Part shown: positions 1 through 6,784 of the stretch, piece by piece | Position numbering within the stretch: the first letter of the stretch is position 1 | How the letters are laid out: every line of letters starts with the position of its first letter | Assembly: GCA_002440745.1 (NCBI GenBank) | Contig: DJVB01000001.1 | Span: 1-50,751 of the forward strand | DNA from: Bacteroidales bacterium UBA6267 | GTDB lineage: Bacteria > Bacteroidota > Bacteroidia > Bacteroidales > UBA1556 | DNA: 50,751 nucleotides | Direction of reading: 5' to 3' | The notes under the pieces: model-generated | What the model was told of the DNA's origin: nothing | What the model saw: only the letters and a program-made list of their open reading frames with translations | The model's database searches: none | Translations under genes and position numbers: made by a program

Positions 1-1
1 G

Positions 2-634
2 AATTATCAAGAGTTTTTCGATAGTGTGCGCATGAGTAATATTGGTGACTTCACCAAGGTTTACGACCTGATAGAAGCAGAAGATTATCATCGAGCCGAC
101 TCAATGAACAACTTGATTGAACCCACATCGAATATTTATTCCAATTTAAAAACGGTGCTTTCTATTTATTTAAATACTTGGTGCAAAGGCGTTTATCATC
201 TTTCTGAGTCAGATTATAATACTTTATTCGAAATTGCAAATCAAACCCCTTATGAGGGAGGAGACGGAGTTTACACGGCAAGAATCATGATCAATTTTAA
301 TCCTGATGATTATGGTGTAGCATTTCGTTTGCAACCCGAAAAAGCAAATAATGTTGATAAGGATGCAATCAAGCTTTATCCTAATCCTGCACAAGATATA
401 TTAAATATTGAGTTTGAAAATCCTAAAGGAGAAGAGATAAACGGTGTTCTTAAAGTATTTAACCTGAGTGGAAAGCTAATATTTGAAAAGCAGCTCAACA
501 CGAATAATGCTTTCTATATGCTTGATATCAGTAGTTTAACCAATGGGGCTTATATCTTTAATATAGAGATAAGTAATTTGGATAATTCTTTTTATAAAAG
601 GCAAAGCGGTAAATTAATTGTTTTAAAACCTTAA
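2..634 (+). CDS. C-terminal part of a T9SS-sorted secreted protein (5' end outside window)
   Basis: The frame is open from the first bases of the window, so the gene starts upstream; an internal GTG at 26 is not a credible start. The visible 211 or so residues end in a typical Por_Secre_tail (T9SS type A) sorting domain of about 85 residues: a KLYPNPAQDILNIEF block, a GKLIFEKQL strand, an LDISSLTNGAYIF block and a final GKLIVLKP. Such tails send proteins through the type IX system and are then cleaved or attached at the surface. The part before the tail has no family I recognise. A hairpin terminator follows the stop. The stretch from 243 onward is duplicated at 1904-2295, where only this tail survives. 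Family assignment of the tail is firm; the function of the protein is unknown. Confidence 0.85.
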   Translation, partial: NYQEFFDSVRMSNIGDFTKVYDLIEAEDYHRADSMNNLIEPTSNIYSNLKTVLSIYLNTWCKGVYHLSESDYNTLFEIANQTPYEGGDGVYTARIMINFNPDDYGVAFRLQPEKANNVDKDAIKLYPNPAQDILNIEFENPKGEEINGVLKVFNLSGKLIFEKQLNTNNAFYMLDISSLTNGAYIFNIEISNLDNSFYKRQSGKLIVLKP

Positions 635-641
635 CTTATTA

Positions 642-676
642 AGGAGAGCCGAAGTGTTTCGGCTCTCCTACTTTTT
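642..676 (+). terminator. Rho-independent terminator
   Basis: An 11-bp perfect stem (AGGAGAGCCGA with TCGGCTCTCCT, 642-652 and 659-669) with a 6-nt loop is followed by a T-rich tract. It ends the T9SS-tail gene. The next gene starts at a GTG only about 10 bases beyond the stem. A copy with one stem mismatch lies at 2304-2336. Confidence 0.85.
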
Positions 677-678
677 CT

Positions 679-1728
679 GTGATAAAGATTTGTATACATA
701 TTATTATACTTAACTTAAGTTTAGCACTTAATGCGCAATTTAATTATGTGCCTAATTCTTCTTTTGAGCAGTTGGATAGTTGTCCTGCTGGACAAGGTCA
801 ATTGACAAATAACTGTAGAGAATGGTTTACTCCAATCTCAGTGATGTATATTCAGCCTCCATTATCTTATACATTGCCAGATGGATCAGGAACTAGTGAT
901 TATTTCCATTCATGTGGTCAATATTTTTACAGCACTCCTCAAAATTTTGCAGGTTTTCAAATTCCTAAAACTGGGGATGCTTATTCAGGTATTGCAGTTT
1001 TAATCAATGATACTTTTTATCAGTCAACTTATCAATGGAGAGAGTATATTGAAGTAAAACTCAACAAAAAACTAAAAGCAAATTACACCTATTGCGCTGA
1101 ATTTTATTATTCAATGACTTCTATAAATGCAGGTTCTCCTCCTGCAAGGTATGTTATGGTTGAATTGGGTATGCTGTTTACAGACACCATTGTACGAAGA
1201 GCTTCCGGTATTGGAACGGGTCAACCGCAAAATATTTATACTACTCCTCAGGTTTCAGAAATGATGGGTTCAAGTATTGATACCGTAAACTGGATTAAAG
1301 TCAGCGGCACTTTTATCGCAAATGGTGGTGAGGAATACCTGACAATCGGCAACTTTAAAGAATTAGATACACTATTTGGCGATGTTTGGACTTATATTTA
1401 TATTGATGATGTAAGTGTTTATTATTGTGGCCCAGATACCAACTTAATTCCAATAGATTCATTGATAATCCCCAACGTGTTCACGCCCAACGGCGATGGC
1501 TATAACGATAAATTCAAGTATAAAAATCAGGAGCAGTGGGAGTTTGAAACGCAGGTATTCAACCGATGGGGAGATTTGGTTTTTGATAATAAAAGCTCAG
1601 AAAACTGGGATGGATTCTATAAAGGAAATAAGGTGAGTGCCGGAGTGTATTTCTTTATTATTAAAGCACAAGCGATTAAGACAGGAGAGGTGAGGGTTTA
1701 TAAAGGACATGTGACGGTGATGTATTAA
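679..1728 (+). CDS. Secreted protein with CHU_C (gliding-motility-associated) C-terminal domain
   Basis: A 349-residue protein with a signal peptide at about 1-19 (hydrophobic stretch ending LNAQ). A middle region of about 230 residues with a jelly-roll look follows (start FNYVPNSSFEQLDSCP, later YIYIDDVSVYYCG). The last 85 or so residues form the CHU_C domain: IPNVFTPNGDGYNDKF, then FNRWGDLVFD, then GVYFFIIKA. CHU_C is a T9SS type B sorting domain, so the protein is probably exported to the surface. The start is GTG, chosen because it gives the signal peptide directly. It lies only about 10 bases after a terminator hairpin, so how it is transcribed is unclear. A paralog lies at 2342-3394. 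The function of the middle region is unknown. Confidence 0.88.
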   Translation: MIKICIHIIILNLSLALNAQFNYVPNSSFEQLDSCPAGQGQLTNNCREWFTPISVMYIQPPLSYTLPDGSGTSDYFHSCGQYFYSTPQNFAGFQIPKTGDAYSGIAVLINDTFYQSTYQWREYIEVKLNKKLKANYTYCAEFYYSMTSINAGSPPARYVMVELGMLFTDTIVRRASGIGTGQPQNIYTTPQVSEMMGSSIDTVNWIKVSGTFIANGGEEYLTIGNFKELDTLFGDVWTYIYIDDVSVYYCGPDTNLIPIDSLIIPNVFTPNGDGYNDKFKYKNQEQWEFETQVFNRWGDLVFDNKSSENWDGFYKGNKVSAGVYFFIIKAQAIKTGEVRVYKGHVTVMY

Positions 1729-1732
1729 TTTA

Positions 1733-1900
1733 GAATTAAAAATGAAAGGAATTAAGAATGAAAGAATTAAGAATTAAAAATGAAAGGAATTAAGAATGAG
1801 ATATTTATGTATTTTAGTGCGGAGTTTGAAATCAATAAAAGGTATTTTATTATGAATACTGCGAAGCAATTTTTAATTCTTAATTCTTCATTTTTAATTG
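1733..1900. repeat. AT-rich inverted-repeat element, short form
   Basis: The left part is built from repeats of GAATTAAAAATGAAAGG and AATTAAGAATGAAAG. The right end (1868-1900) reads as an approximate inverse of the left. A core of about 75 bases (about 1796-1867) separates them. The core and right end recur with only a few changes at about 3836-3942. The element sits exactly at the junction of the two duplicated units. It looks like a small non-autonomous element, but I cannot identify target-site duplications. Compared with the copy at 3399-3942, it lacks the internal four-helix-bundle gene. Confidence 0.7.
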
Positions 1901-1905
1901 GAAAA

Positions 1906-2295
1906 ACCCCTTATGAGGGAGGAGACGGAGTTTACACGGCAAGAATCATGATCAATTTTAATCCTGATGATTATGGTGTAGCATTTCGTTTACAGCCTGA
2001 AAAAGCAAATAATGTTGACAAGAATGGCATAAAACTCTATCCCAATCCAGCACAGGATATCTTAAATATTGAATTTGAAAATCCTGCAGGAGAAGCAATA
2101 AGTGGTGTACTTAAAGTATTTAACCTGAGTGGAAAGCTTATATTTGAAAAGCAGCTCAATACAAATGATGCTTTCTATATGCTTGATATCAGCAGTTTAA
2201 ACAATGGTGCCTATATCTTTAGTATTCAAATTAATAACGCTGAAAATACGGCATACAGACAACAAAGTGGAAAACTAATTGTTTTAAAACCATAA
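1906..2295 (+). pseudogene. Truncated duplicate of a T9SS sorting-tail gene
   Basis: The frame encodes only the end of the protein seen at 243-634: TPYEGGDGVYTARI, then a NPDDYGVAFRLQPEK block, then a sorting tail with KLYPNPAQDILNIEF and a final GKLIVLKP. In-frame start codons exist upstream (for example at 1780), but they lie in the inverted-repeat element and give no signal peptide. The fragment could not be exported as it stands. I read it as the remnant left at the duplication breakpoint. The tail has diverged from copy A mostly at third codon positions and still reads cleanly, so it may have been under selection before truncation, or it may exchange sequence with related tails. Confidence 0.7.
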
Positions 2296-2303
2296 AATTA
2301 CAA

Positions 2304-2336
2304 AGGAGAGCCGAGTTGCTTCGACTCTCCTGTTTT
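2304..2336 (+). terminator. Rho-independent terminator (copy B)
   Basis: An 11-bp stem (2304-2314 with 2321-2331) with one C-A mismatch is followed by GTTTTTATT. It is the duplicate of the hairpin at 642-676 and again sits about 10 bases before a GTG start. Confidence 0.75.
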
Positions 2337-2341
2337 TATTT

Positions 2342-3394
2342 GTGAAAAGGATTTTCTTACATATAGTTTTTGTTATAGCATTAAGTCTAAATCTTATCGC
2401 TCAGTATAACTATGTTCCCAATCCTTCTTTTGAGCAGTTGGATAGTTGTCCCAAAATCGAAGGACAGCTCACTAATTCTTGTAATTATTGGTTTAACCCA
2501 ACAGCAGTTATGGTTAGTCAGCCTCCTTTAGCATATTGTATTCCAGACGGGTCTGGTTCTAGTGACTATTTTAATCAATGTGGTTTACCTCACTGGTCTA
2601 TACCAAAAAATAATCTTGGTTTTCAAAATCCAATGACTGGTGTAGCCTATTGCGGAATTCTTGCATTATTGAATGATACATTATACCAGTATTATTATCA
2701 GTATCGAGAGTATATCGAAATAAAACTCAACAAAAAACTAAAAGCAAATTTCACCTATTGCGCTGAATTTTATTATTCTATGACTGGAGTTGGTGCAGGT
2801 TCTCCTCCAACAAGATATGATATGGTTGAACTTGGAATGTTATTTACAGACACCATTGTACGAAGAGCTTCCGGTATTGGAACGGGTCAACCGCAAAATA
2901 TTTATACTACTCCTCAGGTTTCAGCAATGATGGGTCCAAGTATTGATACCGTAAACTGGATTAAAGTCAGCGGCACTTTTATCGCAAATGGTGGTGAGGA
3001 ATACCTGACAATCGGCAACTTTAAAGAATTAGATACACTTTTTGGAGATGTTTGGACTTATATTTATATCGACGATGTAAGTGTTTATTATTGTGGCCCA
3101 GATACCAACTTAATTCCAATAGATTCATTGATAATCCCCAACGTGTTCACGCCCAACGGCGATGGCTATAACGATAAATTCAAGTATAAAAATCAGGAGC
3201 AGTGGGAGTTTGAAACGCAGGTATTCAACCGATGGGGAGATTTGGTTTTTGACAATAACAACTCAGAAAATTGGGATGGAACCTTCAAAGGCAATAAAGT
3301 GACTGCCGGAGTGTATTTTTATATTATTAAGGCCCAGGCTATTAAAACTGGGGAGATGACTATTCAAAAAGGACATGTAACGGTGATGTATTAA
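2342..3394 (+). CDS. Secreted protein with CHU_C C-terminal domain (paralog of 679-1728)
   Basis: A 350-residue protein. The signal peptide is at about 1-20 (ends LNLIAQ), the mature start is YNYVPNPSFEQLDSCP, and the CHU_C type B sorting domain at about 265-350 has IPNVFTPNGDGYNDKF and FNRWGDLVFD. The first 100 or so residues differ considerably from the neighbouring paralog, whereas the stretch encoded by 2843-3252 is almost the same in DNA. The start is GTG, as in the paralog. The two copies probably share a role, with the N-terminal half as the variable part. No enzymatic motif is visible. Confidence 0.88.
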   Translation: MKRIFLHIVFVIALSLNLIAQYNYVPNPSFEQLDSCPKIEGQLTNSCNYWFNPTAVMVSQPPLAYCIPDGSGSSDYFNQCGLPHWSIPKNNLGFQNPMTGVAYCGILALLNDTLYQYYYQYREYIEIKLNKKLKANFTYCAEFYYSMTGVGAGSPPTRYDMVELGMLFTDTIVRRASGIGTGQPQNIYTTPQVSAMMGPSIDTVNWIKVSGTFIANGGEEYLTIGNFKELDTLFGDVWTYIYIDDVSVYYCGPDTNLIPIDSLIIPNVFTPNGDGYNDKFKYKNQEQWEFETQVFNRWGDLVFDNNNSENWDGTFKGNKVTAGVYFYIIKAQAIKTGEMTIQKGHVTVMY

Positions 3395-3398
3395 TTTA

Positions 3399-3942
3399 GA
3401 ATTAAAAATGAAAGGAATTAAAAATTATGAAGCAAGATAATGTAATTCAGATTAAGTCTTATGATTTTGCTGTGAAGGTAGTGAAACTTTATCAATATTT
3501 GGTGGAGGAAAAAAGAGAATATGTGCTTTCAAAACAATTGGTTAGGTGTGGAACTTCGGTTGGTGCAAATGTGGAGGAAGCGATTGGAGGTCAATCTAAG
3601 AAGGATTTTGTGGCAAAGTTGTCAATCTCCTACAAGGAAGCAAGAGAAGTCAAGTTCTGGGTTAGGCTACTTTATGATACGGGTTACTTATCGTTGACTC
3701 AGAAAAATCAATTTATTGATGACGCAGAGGAGTTAATTCGGATTCTAGCGCAGATATTAAAAACTTCGAAAGGGGAATGAAAGAATTAAGAATGAAGGAA
3801 TGAAAGAATTAAGAATTAAAAATGAAAGGAATTAAGAATGAGATATTTATGTATTTTAGTGCGGGATTTTAAATCAACAAAAGGTGTTTTATTATGAATA
3901 CTGCGAAGCAATTTTTAATTCTTAATTCTTCATTTTTAATTG
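3399..3942. mobile_element. AT-rich inverted-repeat element carrying a four-helix-bundle gene, long form
   Basis: The left end (3399-3421) matches 1733-1755. The gene 3427-3780 follows. The right part (about 3777-3942) then matches the rest of the short element at 1733-1900, including the inverted end AATTTTTAATTCTTAATTC at 3910. The two copies therefore differ by presence or absence of one gene inside the same repeat. Four-helix proteins of this family are known as ORFs of 23S rRNA intervening sequences, which also have complementary ends. I infer that this is a similar cassette outside rRNA. Mobility is not proven: there is no transposase or reverse transcriptase nearby. Confidence 0.55.
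3427..3780 (+). CDS. Four-helix-bundle protein (23S rRNA intervening-sequence / S23, Avd-like family)
   Basis: A 117-residue protein of the S23 family that is widespread in Bacteroidota. The diagnostic features are an N-terminal YDFAVKVVKLYQYL helix, the conserved block LVRCGTSVGANVEEAIGGQS (residues about 38-57), then KKDFVAKLSISYKEAREVKFWVRLL and a last helix ending LAQILKTS. The length is normal for the family. The family includes ORFs in rRNA intervening sequences and resembles Avd of diversity-generating retroelements, a basic pentamer that binds nucleic acid and partners. No retroelement is visible here. It lies wholly inside the AT-rich inverted-repeat element, which suggests the gene and its flanks travel together. 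Its cellular role is unknown. Confidence 0.9.
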   Translation: MKQDNVIQIKSYDFAVKVVKLYQYLVEEKREYVLSKQLVRCGTSVGANVEEAIGGQSKKDFVAKLSISYKEAREVKFWVRLLYDTGYLSLTQKNQFIDDAEELIRILAQILKTSKGE

Positions 3943-3955
3943 GAAAAAGAAATAC

Positions 3956-3963
3956 TACTTTTG
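3956..3963 (+). promoter_or_regulatory. Likely rsmA promoter core
   Basis: TACTTTTG fits the Bacteroidota -7 consensus TAnnTTTG and lies 8 bases before the rsmA ATG, giving a very short or absent leader. A TTG at 3940-3942 is too close (13 bp) to be an ideal -33 element. It falls just outside the inverted-repeat element. Confidence 0.5.
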
Positions 3964-3971
3964 CAAATCTT

Positions 3972-4766
3972 ATGGAAAGAGATGCAAATTTTGTAAGGGC
4001 GAAGAAACATCTTGGGCAACATTTTTTGAAGGATAAAAATATTGCTCACAAGATTGCCGAAACTATTTCCCAGTGGCAAGGAAACTTGTTAGAAATTGGC
4101 CCGGGTACGGGAGTTCTCACTCAGTTTTTACTTAACCGAAGCGGCAGCTTTATTGCCATCGACTTAGATCACGAATCGATTGACTACCTGAAAACCAATA
4201 CTATACTTAACGAAAACCAATTGCTCTTTGGCGACTTCTTGAAACTCGATCTGACCACTATTTTTCAAAAGCAGCAATTTGCAGTCATCGGCAATTTTCC
4301 CTATAATATAAGTAGCCAAATAGTCTTTAAAGCATTAAAATACAGAGAGTTTATACCTGTATTTGCGGGTATGTTTCAGAAAGAGGTGGCCGAGCGTATC
4401 GCTATGAAACCCGGCTCAAAAACCTATGGCATTCTGAGTGTCCTTTGCCAAGCATTTTTCGATGTGGAATATCTTTTCAGTGTTCCTCCATCGGTTTTTA
4501 GTCCACCGCCAAAGGTTAACTCCGGTGTTATTCGCATGACCCGCAAAGAACATTTTTCCTTGAATTGCAACGAACAACTTTTTTTTCGGATTGTCAAAGA
4601 ATCCTTCAACACAAGGCGCAAGATGCTCAGAACCAGCCTAAAACCATATCTCAACGAGCAGATTGCTACGTATTCGATTTTTGAAAAACGCCCGGAACAA
4701 TTGGGCTATAAAGAATTTGTTGAAATCGTCAACTTGATTGAATCCGCTGAGGTTCAGAAGTTATAA
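3972..4766 (+). CDS. rsmA: 16S rRNA (adenine1518-N6/adenine1519-N6)-dimethyltransferase
   Basis: A 264-residue KsgA/RsmA enzyme that dimethylates two adjacent adenines near the 3' end of 16S rRNA, using S-adenosylmethionine, late in 30S assembly. It shows the family N-terminus AKKHLGQHFLKDKN (residues 10-23), motif I EIGPGTGVLT (41-50), motif IV NFPYNIS (108-114; usually NLPYNIS) and the C-terminal PPPKVNSGVIR region. I chose the ATG at 3972. The frame is open further upstream, but that part is translated inverted-repeat element and does not fit the family. Its stop overlaps the convergent tatC by six bases, with no terminator between them. Confidence 0.96.
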   Translation: MERDANFVRAKKHLGQHFLKDKNIAHKIAETISQWQGNLLEIGPGTGVLTQFLLNRSGSFIAIDLDHESIDYLKTNTILNENQLLFGDFLKLDLTTIFQKQQFAVIGNFPYNISSQIVFKALKYREFIPVFAGMFQKEVAERIAMKPGSKTYGILSVLCQAFFDVEYLFSVPPSVFSPPPKVNSGVIRMTRKEHFSLNCNEQLFFRIVKESFNTRRKMLRTSLKPYLNEQIATYSIFEKRPEQLGYKEFVEIVNLIESAEVQKL

Positions 4767-5576
4767 TTCCTGAATGCGTTTTTTTTCCACATTTCTGGCA
4801 ATACGAATACTCACCTCATAAAGTAAAATCAGAGGAAGCGCCACCAAGATTTGCGAAATGACATCGGGAGGAGTTAGAATAGCGGCAAGAATGAAAAAAA
4901 CCACTAAAGCATGTTTTCGATACTTTTTTAGAGTTTTAACGGAAACAATTCCCATTTTGGCTAAGAAGAAAATAAACACAGGCAATTCAAACACAATACC
5001 CGTTGATAATGAAATCATTACCACCGTGCGAATATACGAACCTAACCGAATAACATTCGATATATCGTCTGAGAGCATATAGCCTGCAAGAAAGTCGATT
5101 GCCAAAGGAACAATGATAAAATAGCCAAAGGAAAGTCCAATTAAGAAAAGAAAATTTGTCACAAAAACGAAGCCTCTTACTCCCATGCGTTCACGGTCGG
5201 TGAGTGCCGGTCGGATAAAATTCCAAATTTCGATGAGAATATAAGGCATTGCAATGACTAAACCTGCAACTAAGGTGATAAACATGTGATTACGAAACTG
5301 ACCGGCAAGTTCAAAATTACTAATGGGAAATTCGCGTTGATTTATGCAGAGAGCATCCGTATTCATCAGATGACCAAACTGACAAAACAGTCGGTTTGTA
5401 ATGAAATCGGCCTTTCGTGGACCGAGGATAATGGTGTCGTAAATAAAATCTTTAAAGAAAAAAGCCGCCACGGCCAAAATCACCACAGCAATTGCCGACC
5501 TGATGAGGGTAAACCGCAACGCTTCGAGATGATCCCAGAAACTCATTTCCTTGTCTGCCGGATTTTGTTCTGCCAT
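4761..5576 (-). CDS. tatC: Sec-independent protein translocase TatC
   Basis: A 271-residue polytopic inner-membrane protein that recognises twin-arginine signal peptides and, with TatA, exports folded proteins. It has the family motif SFWDHLEALR (residues 12-21), six hydrophobic segments, the RPALTDRER cytoplasmic loop and the C-terminal block ILTPPDVISQILVALPLILLYE. A moderately long insert between the first two segments (around residues 50-85) contains several cysteines; long first loops of this kind occur in Bacteroidota TatC. It lies one base downstream of tatA, so the two are co-transcribed. No tatB is present, as is usual in the phylum. Confidence 0.96.
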   Translation of the reverse strand: MAEQNPADKEMSFWDHLEALRFTLIRSAIAVVILAVAAFFFKDFIYDTIILGPRKADFITNRLFCQFGHLMNTDALCINQREFPISNFELAGQFRNHMFITLVAGLVIAMPYILIEIWNFIRPALTDRERMGVRGFVFVTNFLFLIGLSFGYFIIVPLAIDFLAGYMLSDDISNVIRLGSYIRTVVMISLSTGIVFELPVFIFFLAKMGIVSVKTLKKYRKHALVVFFILAAILTPPDVISQILVALPLILLYEVSIRIARNVEKKRIQEL

Positions 5577-5577
5577 T

Positions 5578-5799
5578 CTATGCTTTTAAGTTTTTCGTTG
5601 GATCAGCCTTCTGCACTTCATCTTTCACCTCTTGAACTTCCTTCTCGAAAGTTGAGGTAGCCTTTTTAAACTCACTAACACCTTTTCCTAAACCGCGCAT
5701 CAACTCAGGAAGTTTTTTGCCACCAAATAGAATAAGCACCACAAAAACTATCACCAATAGCTCAGGACCGCCTAACATTCCAATTAAAATATTCATCAT
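5578..5799 (-). CDS. tatA: Sec-independent protein translocase TatA
   Basis: A 73-residue protein with a single N-terminal membrane helix (about 5-23), the conserved FGGKKLPELMRGLGKG hinge and amphipathic helix, and a charged C-terminal tail. It oligomerises with TatC to form the twin-arginine export channel. Two consecutive ATG codons could both serve as start. It is the first gene of the tatA-tatC pair. Confidence 0.95.
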   Translation of the reverse strand: MMNILIGMLGGPELLVIVFVVLILFGGKKLPELMRGLGKGVSEFKKATSTFEKEVQEVKDEVQKADPTKNLKA

Positions 5800-5820
5800 G
5801 GCTTCGTATTAAAATCAGTG

Positions 5821-5828
5821 CAAAAGTA
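5821..5828 (-). promoter_or_regulatory. Likely tatA-tatC promoter core
   Basis: On the minus strand this reads TACTTTTG, an exact TAnnTTTG core, 21 bases before the tatA start. I see no clear TTTG at the expected -33 distance. Confidence 0.5.
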
Positions 5829-5900
5829 CATTTTTCCCTCCATAATTCTCATCTTGCCATAATATCATTTTTGTCATGGAACAGTTCCAATAAAAAAAAC

Positions 5901-5908
5901 TATTTTTG
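5901..5908 (+). promoter_or_regulatory. Likely prmA operon promoter core
   Basis: TATTTTTG fits TAnnTTTG and lies 21 bases before the prmA ATG. It is divergent from the tatA promoter about 75 bases away. Confidence 0.45.
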
Positions 5909-5929
5909 TGGGAAATCTAATTCACTCCT

Positions 5930-6772
5930 ATGGACTATATTGAAGTCAGAATTGACGTTAAAGGACAGTCGGAACAAGCCGAAATGCTTACAGCTCTGCT
6001 TGCCGAAATCGGTTTTGAAAGCTTTGTGGAAGAAGAAAACTCTCTTCTAAGCTATATCCCTGAACAAGTTTTTGATGAAAATGTTTTGAAAGATTTTTTC
6101 GAAAACAGTTTTCCCTCACTTGCAGAGGTTTATTCGTGGAAAAAGATTCCTCAAACCAACTGGAATGCCGTTTGGGAATCGAACTATGACCCGGTTTTTA
6201 TTGATAATAAAGTGTGTATTAGAGCACCTTTTCACCCAAAACCGGAAAACATGGAATTGGATCTCATTATTGAGCCAAAGATGTCGTTTGGCACCGCCCA
6301 CCACCCAACCACAGCCCAAATGATTCAGTTGATGTTGGAAGAAGATTTCGAAAACAAACAGGTTTTGGATATGGGTTGCGGCACGGCAGTTTTGGCAATA
6401 ATTGCATCAAAAAAAGGTTGTTTCCATGTCGATGCGATAGACATTGACGAGTGGTCTTGTGAAAATTCAGAAGAAAATGCCCAGCGCAATAATTGCGATA
6501 ACATTGCTGTTTTTCAGGGAGATGCAAGTTTTTTAAATGAGAACACCAAGTCGAAATACGATATTATCTTAGCCAATATCAATAAAAACATCCTACTTCG
6601 CGATTTATCTATCTACGAAAATAGTCTTAAAGCCGGTGGCCTGATTTTTATGAGTGGTTTCTACGAATCCGACCTCAACGATATCGATTCAACCTGTAAA
6701 CAGCTAAACATGAAATTACAAAAACAATCCGTTTCAAAAGACTGGTGTGCAGCAATTTGGCAAAAGAACTAA
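5930..6772 (+). CDS. prmA: Ribosomal protein L11 methyltransferase
   Basis: A 280-residue enzyme that trimethylates amino groups of ribosomal protein L11 with S-adenosylmethionine. The N-terminal substrate-binding domain starts DYIEVRIDV. Linker motif GTAHHPTT is at 121-128, SAM-binding motif I DMGCGTAVLAI at 147-157, the acidic loop DIDEW at 171-175 and ANINKNIL at about 215-222. All are typical of PrmA. It heads a tight group: the next gene starts 12 bases after its stop, followed by two more with 15- and 6-base gaps. Confidence 0.95.
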   Translation: MDYIEVRIDVKGQSEQAEMLTALLAEIGFESFVEEENSLLSYIPEQVFDENVLKDFFENSFPSLAEVYSWKKIPQTNWNAVWESNYDPVFIDNKVCIRAPFHPKPENMELDLIIEPKMSFGTAHHPTTAQMIQLMLEEDFENKQVLDMGCGTAVLAIIASKKGCFHVDAIDIDEWSCENSEENAQRNNCDNIAVFQGDASFLNENTKSKYDIILANINKNILLRDLSIYENSLKAGGLIFMSGFYESDLNDIDSTCKQLNMKLQKQSVSKDWCAAIWQKN

Positions 6773-6784
6773 AGAATTCAAGCT

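Larger units (their letters stand above)
243..1755 (+). repeat. Tandem duplication, copy A
   Basis: This stretch holds the T9SS-tail gene end, its terminator, the CHU_C gene 679-1728 and the first bases of an AT-rich element. It recurs in the same order at 1904-3421. Similarity is uneven. About the first 95 bases are virtually identical, the sorting tail is clearly diverged, the 5' half of the CHU_C gene is strongly diverged, and 1177-1586 is nearly identical to 2843-3252 (I count six differences in about 410 bases). The patchwork suggests an old duplication with later gene conversion. Confidence 0.85.
1904..3421 (+). repeat. Tandem duplication, copy B
   Basis: Second copy of the unit at 243-1755. 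It starts abruptly at AAACCCCTTATGAGG, right after the inverted-repeat element, so the T9SS-tail gene is cut to its last 129 codons. It continues through a degenerate terminator and the CHU_C paralog, and ends in the same element left end. Confidence 0.85.

Noticed and set aside
1780..1905. Start of a complete gene running to 2295
   Set aside because: This part is the element itself; the protein would lack a signal peptide although its tail is an export tail. Treated as a truncated duplicate.
3427..3780. Diversity-generating retroelement suggested by the Avd-like protein
   Set aside because: No reverse transcriptase and no template/variable repeat pair is visible in the window.
3781..3840. 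CRISPR-like short repeats in the AATTAAGAATGAAAG tracts
   Set aside because: Units are irregular, AT-only and without spacers of constant length; no cas genes are present.
3894..3971. Upstream in-frame ATG extending rsmA by 26 residues
   Set aside because: The extension (MNTAKQFLILNSSFLIG...) is translated inverted-repeat element, found also at 1852, and does not match the RsmA N-terminus.
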